Source: Halosimplex salinum (GTDB taxonomy: Archaea; Halobacteriota; Halobacteria; Halobacteriales; Haloarculaceae). Taken from it: a stretch of 64,000 nucleotides of DNA. The notes under the pieces were generated by a model, which saw only the letters and a list, made by a program, of their open reading frames with translations, searched no databases and had not been told where the DNA came from. Each line of letters starts with the position of its first letter. Positions within the stretch are counted from its first letter, which is position 1. Below, piece after piece: positions 23,538-32,753 of the stretch. Location: positions 806,001 to 870,000 of the forward strand of contig NZ_QWGG01000001.1 of the NCBI RefSeq assembly GCF_003730195.1. The letters are read 5' to 3'. The position numbers and the translations under genes are program-made.

Positions 23538-24347
23538 CGAGTCGGTGTCGCGGCCCGCTCCCGACTCGTCGGCGTTCCGGTCCTCGAGGTCGCCGGGTTC
23601 GTAGCCGCCCAGATAGGCTTCCTGCACGGCCGGGTTCTCGCGGACGGCGCTCGGTTCGTCGTCGGCGATGACCGCGCCCTGGTTGAGCACGACGACTCGA
23701 TCCGAGACCTCCATGACGATGTCCATGTTGTGCTCGACCAGCAGGACGGCGTGGTCCTCGGCCACGTCCTCGATGAGGTCGACGATGTCGCCGACGCTCT
23801 CGGAGGAGACGCCGGCGTTTGGTTCGTCGAGCAGGAGTACGTCCGGGTCGCCCGCGAGCGCGACGGCGACCTCTAGCTGGCGACTCGCCCCGTGACTGAG
23901 GTTCTGCGCGACGTCGTCGGCGCGGTCGGCGAGGCCGACCCGTTCGAGGACCGCGCGGGCCTCGGCGACGTACTCGTCGTAGGCGTCGACGTTGCGCCAG
24001 AACGTCGCGGCGTCGTCGCCGTGGGCCTGCGCGGCCACGCGGACGTTCTCCAGCACCGTGAGCGTCGGGAAGACGTTCGTGATCTGGTAGGAGCGGTGGA
24101 CGCCCATCGCGGCCGTCTCGTCGGGCGAGGCGTCGGTCACGTCGACCCAGTCGCCGTCGCGTCGCAACTCGATCGACCCGGCGGTCGGTTCGAGGACCCC
24201 GGTCAGGAGGTCGAAGAACGTCGTCTTGCCGGCGCCGTTGGGGCCGATGAGCGAGCAGAGCTCCGTACCGAGTTCGAAGTCCACCTCGTCGACGGCGGTG
24301 AGGCCGCCGAACCGCTTCGTGAGTCCTGTCGTCCGCAGCATGCTCAC
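23523..24347 (-). CDS. livG: ABC transporter ATP-binding protein LivG (second system)
   Basis: The 274-residue ATPase has Walker A GPNGAGKTT, Q-loop SYQITNVFPTLTVLEN, a signature written LSHGASRQLEVAVAL (LSHG rather than LSGG, a known variant in Liv/Urt ATPases), Walker B LLLDEPNAG and the H-loop EHNMD. The GTG at 24345-24347 overlaps the binding-protein stop as GTGA, with an ATG two codons later. Its last codons lie in the first 18-base repeat, and its stop forms ATGA with the micro-ORF. Confidence 0.9.
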   Translation of the reverse strand: MSMLRTTGLTKRFGGLTAVDEVDFELGTELCSLIGPNGAGKTTFFDLLTGVLEPTAGSIELRRDGDWVDVTDASPDETAAMGVHRSYQITNVFPTLTVLENVRVAAQAHGDDAATFWRNVDAYDEYVAEARAVLERVGLADRADDVAQNLSHGASRQLEVAVALAGDPDVLLLDEPNAGVSSESVGDIVDLIEDVAEDHAVLLVEHNMDIVMEVSDRVVVLNQGAVIADDEPSAVRENPAVQEAYLGGYEPGDLEDRNADESGAGRDTDSGGVA

Positions 24348-25810
24348 AGCGAACAGTCCATGTCCGGGCTGTCGGCCGGGATGGTCGCGTCGTCACCCGA
24401 GATGCGCGCTTTCGGCTCGCCGGGCTGGATGTCCGCGGCCCAGCTTTCCGCCCACTCGTCCTGCGTCGGGATGGGGTCGGCGACGGTCATCTCCGACCGA
24501 GCCTGGTTGTTGTACTCCTGGAACGTGTAGGCGTCCTCGCCCTTCGGGGTGTCCGCGACCGTCATCCCCTTGAGCGCACCGGCGACGTCGGCGCCTTCGG
24601 TCGAGCCCGACGACTGCACGGCCTGGTGGATGGCCGATGCGGCGGTGAACGTCCCTGAGGTGAACAGATCCGGGACCACGCCGTAGGCGTTCGTGTACGT
24701 CTCGACGAACGAGTCGTTGATCTCGTTGTCGTACTGGTTCCAGTGGTAGCGCGTGGTGAACGGTCCGAGCTGGGAGCTCTGGATCTTCTCCTGGGTCAGC
24801 GGCTCGCCGAGGACGTTCTTCATCGTGTTGCCGACCACGGCGTTGGTGATCCGGGTGGCGAACCCACCGAACGCTCGGTAGGAGTAGTCGCCCGAGAGGA
24901 ACGAACTGAACAGGTTCGGCAGGGTCGCGACGGTGAACCCGCCGACGATACCCTCGGCGCCGGCCTCCTCGGCGTTGTCCAGCAGGCCGTCCCACTCGGC
25001 GTAGCCGCGTTCGACGAACCGCTCGCCGACGATCTCGACGCCCTCGGCCTCCAGAACCGTCCGGTAGTTGTTGACCACCGCACGCCCGAAGCTGTAGTCC
25101 GCGCCGAACAGGTACACCGTCGACACGTCGGTCTCGTTGGCGACGTACCGCCCGCCGGAGCGGGCGTCCATCGCCGTGTTCTCGCTGGCCCGGTACACCA
25201 TGTCGCTACAGCTCTCGCCGTCGGAGGTGATCGCCGCCGACGCCGCCGGCCCGGCCATGTACGGGACTTGCGAGGGGGTGACGACCTGCCCGATCACTCG
25301 CTGGGCCGCGCTCGAGGAGGAACAGCCGAAGAGCATGTCTACCTCGTCCTCCCGGACCAGCGTCGTCGCCGCCGACTGCGCGCCGTCCGCGGTGAATCCC
25401 GTGTCGCGGACCAGCAGACGATAGTCCACGTCGCCGACGGACACGGTGGTCTCGCCGGTCCCGGGGTCCTCGGGCGGGTCCTCGCCGGCCTTGTACGCCA
25501 GCCCGGAGAGGAAGCCCCAGACGCTCTGCTGGCCGTAGTACGAGAGGTCTCCCGACATCGGCTGGAGGACGCCGATGGTCATCTCTCCCGATACGTCGCT
25601 CGGCGTGCCCGTCGGTGTCCCGTTCATCGTGGAATCTCCGTCCGTGTCGCCGTCTCCGCCGTCGCCGCCGGTGTCACCGGTGTCACCGTCACCGTCCCCG
25701 CCGTCGCCGTCGGTCGGTGTCCCGTCACTCTCCGAACAGCCGGCCAGCGCCACCGCACCGGCCACGCCCATCGACTTCAGCGCCCGTCTCCGCGTGATAT
25801 GCTCTCGCAT
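24344..25810 (-). CDS. Liv-type substrate-binding lipoprotein (second system)
   Basis: The 488-residue secreted binding protein begins at ATG 25810 with a Tat signal and lipobox (TRRRALKSMGVAGAVALAGC). An Asp/Gly/Thr-rich tether follows (residues about 28-60), then a LivK-type domain beginning MTIGVLQPMSGDLSYYG. Resemblance to amide/urea-binding members (YFGADYSFGRAVVNNY, GVVPDLFTSGTFTAASA) is general, so the ligand is unknown. It is the first gene of the operon with livG, livF, livH, livM and a condensing enzyme, and it is overlapped by livG. Confidence 0.9.
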   Translation of the reverse strand: MREHITRRRALKSMGVAGAVALAGCSESDGTPTDGDGGDGDGDTGDTGGDGGDGDTDGDSTMNGTPTGTPSDVSGEMTIGVLQPMSGDLSYYGQQSVWGFLSGLAYKAGEDPPEDPGTGETTVSVGDVDYRLLVRDTGFTADGAQSAATTLVREDEVDMLFGCSSSSAAQRVIGQVVTPSQVPYMAGPAASAAITSDGESCSDMVYRASENTAMDARSGGRYVANETDVSTVYLFGADYSFGRAVVNNYRTVLEAEGVEIVGERFVERGYAEWDGLLDNAEEAGAEGIVGGFTVATLPNLFSSFLSGDYSYRAFGGFATRITNAVVGNTMKNVLGEPLTQEKIQSSQLGPFTTRYHWNQYDNEINDSFVETYTNAYGVVPDLFTSGTFTAASAIHQAVQSSGSTEGADVAGALKGMTVADTPKGEDAYTFQEYNNQARSEMTVADPIPTQDEWAESWAADIQPGEPKARISGDDATIPADSPDMDCSL

Positions 25811-25890
25811 GATGTCTATAATATGCGCAGTAGACTCCATATCCCCTCGGGTTCACATGTTAACGAACGAGTTCGGGAGTGCGAAACGGC

Positions 25891-25950
25891 GGTCCGGTCG
25901 GTAGGAGTGCGGTTCGGTCGGTAGGAGTGCGGTCCGGTCGATAGAAGTTC
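25891..25950. repeat. Three tandem 20-base repeats upstream of the second liv operon
   Basis: Units at 25891, 25911 and 25931 follow GGTCCGGTCGGTAGGAGTGC with one to four changes. They lie 81-140 bases before the binding-protein start and end 32 bases before the HTH regulator's stop. A period of 20 bases is close to two helical turns, as expected of a multi-site operator. Confidence 0.75.
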
Positions 25951-25981
25951 GGCGGAGGGAGAAGCGGTCGCGTGCGGGCAG

Positions 25982-26683
25982 TCACTCCAGGTCGTCGAGC
26001 GCGTCGACGACTCGCTGGATCATCTTGCGCTGGCCCCGGCGGAGGTTCTTGGAGACGGCGGGTTTGGACACGTCGAACTCGTCGGCGAGCGTGCCGAGCG
26101 TCGCGTCACGGGGGGACTCGAAGTAGCCAGAGGAGACGGCGGTCTCCAGCGTCTCGCGTTCGGTCTCCGAGAGGTCCTCGCAGCCCTGGATGAGCGTCAT
26201 CGCGGCGCCGGCGTTCTGGACGAGGTCCTGCATGTCCGGGAGGGCGGTGTTCGTCCGCTCGACGACCTCGAACTCGTTGTCGCGGTCGAGTTCCGAGAGC
26301 GTGTCGTCGGCCTGTCGGGGGCGGTCGAAGCCGACGTGCCACACCTCGCTACCGTCCTCGATGTAGAAGGGACCGGTGATGTAGCCGTCGTTGCCCCGGA
26401 TCGTCTGCATCGCCGCGGTCTCGTCGATGACCGTCTTGATGTGGGCCACGTCGTCGCGCCGGCTCAGGAGCGAGTAATCGTGCATGTTGTCGTGACCACG
26501 GAGCGCGTCGAGCCCGTTCGAGAGCTGGTCGCGGTCGCCGCCCTCGACCACCATCCGCGTCTCCAGTTCCCGCCGCGACCGGTCGAAGTCCCAGTGGATC
26601 GCCGAGAAGGCGACCCCGTGGTCCGCCGTCGTGTCGATGAACGGGCAGTCGTACTGCTCCATGTCCATCGCGATATCGATCAT
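25982..26683 (-). CDS. Bacterio-opsin-activator-type HTH regulator
   Basis: The 233-residue protein has an N-terminal sensor-like region (residues 1-155) and a C-terminal HTH_10 domain (about 170-230). Hallmarks are LSETERETLETAVSSGYFESPRD and LADEFDVSKPAVSKNLRRGQRKM. Such proteins are common haloarchaeal one-component regulators. It lies between the liv operon and the acyl-CoA ligase gene on the same strand and faces the repeats upstream of the liv operon, so it is the prime candidate regulator of this cluster (inference). Confidence 0.85.
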   Translation of the reverse strand: MIDIAMDMEQYDCPFIDTTADHGVAFSAIHWDFDRSRRELETRMVVEGGDRDQLSNGLDALRGHDNMHDYSLLSRRDDVAHIKTVIDETAAMQTIRGNDGYITGPFYIEDGSEVWHVGFDRPRQADDTLSELDRDNEFEVVERTNTALPDMQDLVQNAGAAMTLIQGCEDLSETERETLETAVSSGYFESPRDATLGTLADEFDVSKPAVSKNLRRGQRKMIQRVVDALDDLE

Positions 26684-26801
26684 ACGCGGGGCACCCTACT
26701 CTCGGACCACATCCCTCACGAACATAAATGATTCTACCCTCGTGGGTATTATGGGGTATAGGGGGCTCTTACCGGGCGGGGGTTGCCGGGTTCTAAGCCT
26801 C

Positions 26802-28391
26802 CTACTCCCCGAACTCGGCTTCGACGGCGTCGCGGTCTATCTTCGAGGGACCACTTGTCGGAAGTTCCTCCACGAACGCGAGCGACCGGGGATGTTTGAA
26901 CCGGGCGAGGCGGCCGTCGAGGAACTCCCTGAGTTCGTCAAGCGCCAGCGGCGGGTCCACGGCGGGGTCGGCGCCGCTCTCCGCCGAGGGTTCGACGACG
27001 GCCTTCCCGACCTGCCCCCACTGCTCGTCGGAGACGGGGACGACGACCACGTCGGCGACCGCCGCATGGTCAGCAATCGCGTCCTCGACTTCGGCGGGGT
27101 AGACGTTCTCGCCGCCGCTGACGAACATATTCTTCTTGCGGCCCTCGATGGAGACGTAGCCGTCGGCGTCGACGCGAGCGAGATCACCGGTCGATACCCA
27201 CTCGCCAAAGGTCTCGGCGGTCTCCTCGGGCGCGCCCCAGTAGCCGTCGGCGGCGTGGGGCGACCGAAGTTCGAGTTCGCCGATCTCACCGGGCGACAAC
27301 TCCGCGCCGTCGTCGTCCACCACGCGCGCGTCGACGTGCATGTTCGCGACGCCCACCGTATGCGCCTTCTCGCGCGGCCAGTCGTCCGGCATCGCGAAGT
27401 TGTTGGGACCACACTCGGTGAGGCCGTACCCCTGCGAGAGGTCGACGTCGCGGTCCCACCACGCGTCCATGACGGACTCGCGACAGGGGCCGCCGCCGGA
27501 CTTGACGAACCGGAGCGAGGAGAGGTCGGTCTCGTCCCAGCGGTCGTGTTCGACCATCATCCGCAGGACGGCGGGGACGGCGACGAGGACGCTCGCCGCC
27601 CGCTCCTCGACGCTCCGGAGGATCTGCCCGGGGTCGAACTCGCGGTCGATCACGACCTGTCCGCCCATGTGGACCAGCGGAATCGTCAGCACGTTCCACC
27701 CGCCGGTGTGGAACATCGGGAACACCATCGGCGTCACGTCGTCGTCGCGCAGGCCCCACGCCGTGATCGTGTTCACGGAGTTCCAGACGATGGCCTCGTG
27801 AGAGATGACGGTCTCCTTCGGCGTCCCGGTCGACCCGCCGGTGTGCAGGAACAGGTGCGGATCGCCCGGCGCGACGGCGGGCCCGTCGAAGGACGAATCG
27901 TCGTCGGGGAGGGCCGACTCGTAGTCGGTCCACGTCCCCGCGCCGTCGACGGGGAGCGAGAGGGTCGGGCAGTCGGCGTCCCACGTCTCGGTGTCCGCGG
28001 CCGCCCCGACGAGGTCGGCGAACGGTTCCTCGACGACGACCAGCGCGGGGTCCACGCTGTCGAGCAGTTCGGCCAGCTCCGGCGCGGCCAGCCGGTGAGA
28101 GAGCGGCGCGAGCACGCCGCCGGTCTTCGCCGTCGCGAAGAACAGGTCGACGTACTCCGGGCGGTTGCGAGAGACGACGGCGACGCGCCCGCCCGCCTCG
28201 TCGGTGGCACCGTCGCCCGCTCGGGTGACGCCGTGGTCGGCAAGCAACCGGGCACAGCGGTTCGCCCGGCGGTCGAGCGCGGCGTAGGTGTACTCCGTCC
28301 CGGTGGCGGCGTCCACGAGCCCGACGCGGTCGGGCGAGAGCGCCGCTCGCTTGCCGCTCCAGTCGCCGACCCACCCCTGCGGGCTACGCAT
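26802..28391 (-). CDS. Acyl-CoA ligase (AMP-forming)
   Basis: The 529-residue adenylate-forming enzyme activates a carboxylic acid with ATP and CoA. Motifs are the P-loop LHTGGSTGTPKE (about residue 175), GYGLTECGP near residue 325, the hinge STGDLARVDADGYVSIEGRKKNM near residue 395 and the C-terminal lysine in SKIDRDAVE. The class (medium/long-chain, aromatic or branched) cannot be fixed. The start overlaps the stop of the alpha/beta hydrolase by 8 bases, so the two are co-translated. With the ABC importer nearby this suggests uptake and activation of an organic acid. Confidence 0.88.
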   Translation of the reverse strand: MRSPQGWVGDWSGKRAALSPDRVGLVDAATGTEYTYAALDRRANRCARLLADHGVTRAGDGATDEAGGRVAVVSRNRPEYVDLFFATAKTGGVLAPLSHRLAAPELAELLDSVDPALVVVEEPFADLVGAAADTETWDADCPTLSLPVDGAGTWTDYESALPDDDSSFDGPAVAPGDPHLFLHTGGSTGTPKETVISHEAIVWNSVNTITAWGLRDDDVTPMVFPMFHTGGWNVLTIPLVHMGGQVVIDREFDPGQILRSVEERAASVLVAVPAVLRMMVEHDRWDETDLSSLRFVKSGGGPCRESVMDAWWDRDVDLSQGYGLTECGPNNFAMPDDWPREKAHTVGVANMHVDARVVDDDGAELSPGEIGELELRSPHAADGYWGAPEETAETFGEWVSTGDLARVDADGYVSIEGRKKNMFVSGGENVYPAEVEDAIADHAAVADVVVVPVSDEQWGQVGKAVVEPSAESGADPAVDPPLALDELREFLDGRLARFKHPRSLAFVEELPTSGPSKIDRDAVEAEFGE

Positions 28392-29211
28392 CGGTCAGGA
28401 ACTCCCGGAGCGCGTCGTTCACGCGGTCGGCCCGTTCGATGAAGAAGAGGTGGCCCCCGTCCTCGACCTCGGCGAACTCCGCACCCGGGATCCCGTCGCT
28501 GAGGAGTCGCCCGTTCTCGACGGGGAGGACGCGGTCGTCGGTCCCGTGGAGCACGAGCGTCGGCAGGTCGATCTCGTCGAGCCGGTCGCTCGCGTCGAAG
28601 GTGACGGCGGCCCCGCTCTGCCACTGGTAGGCCCGGTCGGAGGGGTCGGTGTCGAGGCGCCAGTCGACGATGCTGTCGACGACTTCGGGGTGCTCCGCCC
28701 AGAACGCCTCGGTGAACGCGGGGCGCATCTTGTAGCGGATGGTCTCAGCGGGTCCGTACTCCCCGGGGACGTTCAGCATGCGCTCCTGTGTCTCCTCGGG
28801 GATCGGGACCGCCTCGTCACCGCCGTGCATGGTACAGAGGAGCGCCAGCGACTCGGCCCGGTCGTAGTCGAGCGCGTAGCGCTGTGCGATCATCCCGCCG
28901 AGGCTCGCGCCGACGAGGTGGGTTCGCTCCACTCCGGCGTCGTCGAGGACGGCCTCCAGGTCGGCCGCCATGTCGGCGACGGTGTACGGCCCCTCCGGCT
29001 CGTCGGAGTCGCCGGTCCCCCGATTGTCCCAGACGAGCGTCCGGTACTCCGTCAGTGCCTCGCGTTGCCAGTTCCACATCCAGGTCCCGTAGCTCAGCCC
29101 CTCGACGAAGGTCACCGTCTCGGCCCCCGATGGCCCGTCGAGTTCGTAGGCGAGCCGCGCCCCGTCGTTCCTCGCGTACGGCATGTCGATCACGTCGTAC
29201 TCGCTCCCCAT
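28384..29211 (-). CDS. Alpha/beta hydrolase
   Basis: The 275-residue enzyme is of the alpha/beta-hydrolase fold. Oxyanion region VEGLSYGTWMW, nucleophile elbow GASLGG (about residue 98), acid in LHGTDDRVLP (about residue 220) and His in VEDGGHLFF (about residue 248) form a complete Ser-Asp-His set. The start is ATG 29211; a TTG one codon earlier is less likely. It lies directly upstream of and overlaps the acyl-CoA ligase gene. Lactone, ester or ring-cleavage-product hydrolysis giving an acid for the ligase is a reasonable inference. Confidence 0.85.
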   Translation of the reverse strand: MGSEYDVIDMPYARNDGARLAYELDGPSGAETVTFVEGLSYGTWMWNWQREALTEYRTLVWDNRGTGDSDEPEGPYTVADMAADLEAVLDDAGVERTHLVGASLGGMIAQRYALDYDRAESLALLCTMHGGDEAVPIPEETQERMLNVPGEYGPAETIRYKMRPAFTEAFWAEHPEVVDSIVDWRLDTDPSDRAYQWQSGAAVTFDASDRLDEIDLPTLVLHGTDDRVLPVENGRLLSDGIPGAEFAEVEDGGHLFFIERADRVNDALREFLTDA

Positions 29212-29447
29212 CAACCCGGACGTTCACGTGTGAACCCCGCGTCGTCGTTCCGAACACGCTCTCCCGGAATTAGCGCAGCCAGATCGCCATTCGACGGTAA
29301 ATTCACGGCACACATACCGCATACACGGACATTCGGATAGCATGAATGTGGATCCTGTCACCTCTGGCCCGTCCGAACGGCTCGTCACGGCGCGCCGCCG
29401 TCGCTCGATCCCGCATACACGTCCCTGATAGATTTCGAATTCCGCTA

Positions 29448-29456
29448 CAATTATAC
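29448..29456 (+). promoter_or_regulatory. TATA box of ppc
   Basis: CAATTATAC is centred about 28 bases before ATG 29480, predicting a leaderless mRNA for PEP carboxylase. Confidence 0.55.
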
Positions 29457-29479
29457 GAGTCCCCCGTTGACGGACTGTT

Positions 29480-32176
29480 ATGGAATTACATGCCAGAGAG
29501 GTCAACCAGGACGTCCGGGAGCTGGGCGAGCTCCTCGGGGAGATCATCGTCGAGCAGAGCTCCGAATCTGCGTTCGACATCGTCGAACAGATTCGGACCG
29601 CGGCGGTCGCCTACCGGCGCGGTGACGCGGCTGACCGAACGGAGATACACGAGACGCTCGACGGGCTCTCGGCGGAGGAGCAGGACGTCGTCGCGCGGGC
29701 GTTCACGACGTACTTCGAGCTGATCAACCTCGCGGAGGAGCGCCAGCGGGTCCGCGAGATCCGCGAGGGGAGCCACGAGGGGACGCTGGAGGACAGCGTC
29801 CGCGACGCGGTCGAGGAACTCGCCGAGCGGGACCTGAGCGCGGAGACCGTCGAGTCGGTCCTCGAAGACGTGCTCATCCAGCCGACGTTCACGGCCCACC
29901 CGACGGAGGCGCGGCGCAAGACCGTCAAGGCGAAGCTCCGGTCGGTGTCCAACCACCTGGAGACGCTCGACGAACGGCGACTGACGAACGACGAGGAGCG
30001 CCACGTTGAGCGCGACCTCGAGGCCGAGGTGACGAGCCTCTGGCAGACGCCGCAGGTCCGCGAGCGGCGTCCCGAGGTGACCGACGAGGCGCTGAACGTC
30101 CAGTGGTACCTCGAGAACGTCCTCTTCGAGGTCATCAGCGAGGTGTACGACGCCCTCGAACGCGCCGTCGAGGCGGAGTTCGACGGCGAGGTGGACGTGC
30201 CGAAGCTCTACGAGTTCCGCTCGTGGGCCGGCAGCGACCGCGACGGCAACCCGTTCGTCACCCCGGAGGTCACCGAGGAGACGCTCGACCGACAGCAGTC
30301 GGTCGCGCTCCCGCTCTACCGGGACCGACTGAAAGCCCTGTCCGGCGTTCTCAGTCAGGACGCCGACCAGATCGACACGGGCGAGCGCTTCGACGAACGC
30401 CTCGAAGCCCACCGCGACCGCCTGCCCGCCGTCGCCGACGAGGCCGCGGAGCGCTATCCCGACGAGCCCTACCGCCAGAAGCTCAAGCTCATGCGCGAGA
30501 GCGTCCTCCGGGTCAACGACGTCCGCTCGGGCGGCTACGAGCACGTCGACGAGTTCCTCGCTGACATCGAATCGATCGCGGAGAGCCTGCGGGCCAACGG
30601 CGCCGACGTCGTCGCCGAGTCGCACGTCGACCCGCTGTACCGCACCGTCGACACGTTCGGGTTCAACCTCGCCAGCCTCGACCTGCGCGACCACCGCGCG
30701 AAACACACGAACGCCATCGCCGAGGCGGTCGACCCCGAGGGCATCGACTACGAGTCCATGTCCGAGGACGAGCGCGTGGAGTTCCTCACCGAAGCGATCC
30801 TGCAGGACAGCACGGTGATCGACCTCGAAGACCGCGAGGGGCTCTCCGACGAGGCCCAGCGCGTCCTCCGCCTGTTCGCGGAGACCGCCGAGTGGCAGCG
30901 CGACTACGGCGTCGACGCCATCGACACGTACGCCATCAGCTGGTGCGAGGAGCCCTCGCACGTCCTCGAAGTGCTGTTCCTCGCCGACCAGGCGGGCATC
31001 GTCGACCTCCCCGGCTACTGCGGACTGGACGTCGTCCCGCTCCTCGAGTCCAAGTACGCCCTCGACGGCGCGCGCCGGATCATGGGAACGCTGTTCGAAA
31101 ACGAGGCCTACCAGCAGGCGCTGGACGCGCGCAACGGCGTCCAGGAGATCATGCTCGGCTACTCCGACTCCAACAAGGAGAACGGCTTCCTCGCGGCGAA
31201 CTGGAGCCTCTTCCGCAACCAGCGCCGCCTCGCGGCGATCACCGACGACTACGACGTGGAGATGCGCCTGTTCCACGGGCGCGGCGGCTCTATCTCCCGC
31301 GGCGGCGGCCCGATGAACGACGCGATGCTCGCCCTGCCCAACGAGACCGTCTCCGGGCAGATCAAGTTCACCGAGCAGGGCGAGACCATCTCCGAGAAGT
31401 ACGCCAACCGCAAGATCGCGGAGCGCAACCTCGAACAGATGCTCAACGCCCAGATCCGGGCGCGCCACAACGCCATCGAGGACCCGGTCGAGGACGTCCC
31501 CGACGAGTGGGCGGAAGCGATGGAGACGGCCGCCGAGGCCGCTCGCGAGGAGTACGTCGACCTGCTGGAGACCGACGGGTTCGTCGAGTTCTTCGAGACG
31601 GCGACGCCGATCACCGTCATCGAGAACCTCAACCTCGGCTCGCGCCCGGCCTCCCGCTCCGAGGACCGGAGCGTCGACGACCTGCGGGCGATCCCGTGGG
31701 TGTTCTCGTGGACGCAGGCCCGCTGTATCCTCCCGGGCTGGTACTCGCTGGCGACCGGGCTCGAGGCGTACCTGGACTCGGGCGGCGACGTGGAGACCCT
31801 GCAGGAGATGTACGACGAGTGGCTGTTCTTCCAGACGACGCTCGACAACGCGTCGCTCGCGCTCGCTCGCTCGGAGATGGAGATCGCGGAGCAGTACGCC
31901 GACCTCGCGCCGGACGACCTCCGCGAGGACCTGTTCCCGCGCATCCGCTCCGAGTACGAGGAGAGCGTCGAGATGATCCAGGAGATCACCGGTCGCGACA
32001 GCCTCCTGCGGCGCGAGTGGCTCGAGGAGAACCTCGCACGGCGCAACCCCTACGTCGACCCGCTCAACCTCCTGCAGGTACGCCTGCTCTCGCAGTCCCA
32101 CCTCACCGAGGCCGAGACCCGCACGCTCCGGCTCACCGTGCAGGGCATCGCCGCCGGGATGAAGAACACCGGATAG
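29480..32176 (+). CDS. ppc: Phosphoenolpyruvate carboxylase
   Basis: The 898-residue full-length bacterial-type enzyme makes oxaloacetate from PEP and bicarbonate, refilling the TCA cycle. Catalytic landmarks are present: the His motif FTAHPTEARR (about residue 136), GYSDSNKENGF (about 555), the loop FHGRGGSISRGGGP (about 595) and the C-terminal end GIAAGMKNTG. No regulatory Ser phosphorylation site is expected in an archaeon. The ATG at 29480 follows a TATA box at leaderless distance. It is a single gene, followed after 81 bases by a universal stress protein. Confidence 0.96.
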   Translation: MELHAREVNQDVRELGELLGEIIVEQSSESAFDIVEQIRTAAVAYRRGDAADRTEIHETLDGLSAEEQDVVARAFTTYFELINLAEERQRVREIREGSHEGTLEDSVRDAVEELAERDLSAETVESVLEDVLIQPTFTAHPTEARRKTVKAKLRSVSNHLETLDERRLTNDEERHVERDLEAEVTSLWQTPQVRERRPEVTDEALNVQWYLENVLFEVISEVYDALERAVEAEFDGEVDVPKLYEFRSWAGSDRDGNPFVTPEVTEETLDRQQSVALPLYRDRLKALSGVLSQDADQIDTGERFDERLEAHRDRLPAVADEAAERYPDEPYRQKLKLMRESVLRVNDVRSGGYEHVDEFLADIESIAESLRANGADVVAESHVDPLYRTVDTFGFNLASLDLRDHRAKHTNAIAEAVDPEGIDYESMSEDERVEFLTEAILQDSTVIDLEDREGLSDEAQRVLRLFAETAEWQRDYGVDAIDTYAISWCEEPSHVLEVLFLADQAGIVDLPGYCGLDVVPLLESKYALDGARRIMGTLFENEAYQQALDARNGVQEIMLGYSDSNKENGFLAANWSLFRNQRRLAAITDDYDVEMRLFHGRGGSISRGGGPMNDAMLALPNETVSGQIKFTEQGETISEKYANRKIAERNLEQMLNAQIRARHNAIEDPVEDVPDEWAEAMETAAEAAREEYVDLLETDGFVEFFETATPITVIENLNLGSRPASRSEDRSVDDLRAIPWVFSWTQARCILPGWYSLATGLEAYLDSGGDVETLQEMYDEWLFFQTTLDNASLALARSEMEIAEQYADLAPDDLREDLFPRIRSEYEESVEMIQEITGRDSLLRREWLEENLARRNPYVDPLNLLQVRLLSQSHLTEAETRTLRLTVQGIAAGMKNTG

Positions 32177-32257
32177 GATCCCCTTACTCCGGGCTCGGGC
32201 CTCCGAGCGCTCGTGAACCGACGAAAGGCGCTTGCGGCGAGGACGCCAACTCCTCAC

Positions 32258-32701
32258 ATGGCACTCGACTCCGTTCTTGTGGCCGTCGGGCCGGGCGACG
32301 CCGACCGCGCGGACCCCGTCGTGACCGCCGTGAGCGACGTGGCCGGACCTGCCGACGCGACCGTCGTGCTCGGGCACGTGTTCTCTCCGACCCGGTTCGA
32401 GGAGATGGGCGACCGCCTCGGGTTCGGTGACGACGCCGTCCCCGACGCCGTCGCAGCGCGTCAGGCGACCGTCATGGAGTTCCGGGACCGCTTCACAGAG
32501 GCGGGCCTCGACGTGCGAATCCGCGGCCAGGTCGGCGACGTCGGGAAAGGGATCGTCGCCCTCGTGGAGGAGACCGACGCCGACCTCGTGTTCGTCGGCG
32601 GCCGCAGGCGCCGCCCCTCCGGTAAGGCCGTCTTCGGGTCCGTGGCACAGACCGTCCTGCTCGAAGCGCCCTGTCCGGTGACGTTCGTCAGGAGCGGGTG
32701 A
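32258..32701 (+). CDS. Universal stress protein UspA family
   Basis: The 147-residue single Usp domain starts ALDSVLVAVGPGD. The C-terminal nucleotide-site region is VFVGGRRRRPSGKAVFGSVAQTVLLEAPCPVTFV, retaining the G-x9-GS pattern for ATP binding. ATG 32258 is used because the preceding in-frame codons fall in non-coding sequence after ppc. The cytoplasmic role is stress-related but unspecified. It is convergent with glpC. Confidence 0.88.
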   Translation: MALDSVLVAVGPGDADRADPVVTAVSDVAGPADATVVLGHVFSPTRFEEMGDRLGFGDDAVPDAVAARQATVMEFRDRFTEAGLDVRIRGQVGDVGKGIVALVEETDADLVFVGGRRRRPSGKAVFGSVAQTVLLEAPCPVTFVRSG

Positions 32702-32753
32702 ATCGGCGACGGGCGGCGACCGTGATGGTCCGGGGCGGTCGCGCTGCCGGGCT

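Noticed and set aside
26631-28442. Long plus-strand open frame opposite the acyl-CoA ligase
   Set aside because: The ligase motifs are complete on the minus strand; the plus frame has no family features.
29486-32377. Very long open frame opposite ppc (over 960 codons)
   Set aside because: G+C-rich codons leave the antisense strand free of stops. The translation matches nothing and lacks haloarchaeal acidic bias, whereas ppc is complete on the other strand.
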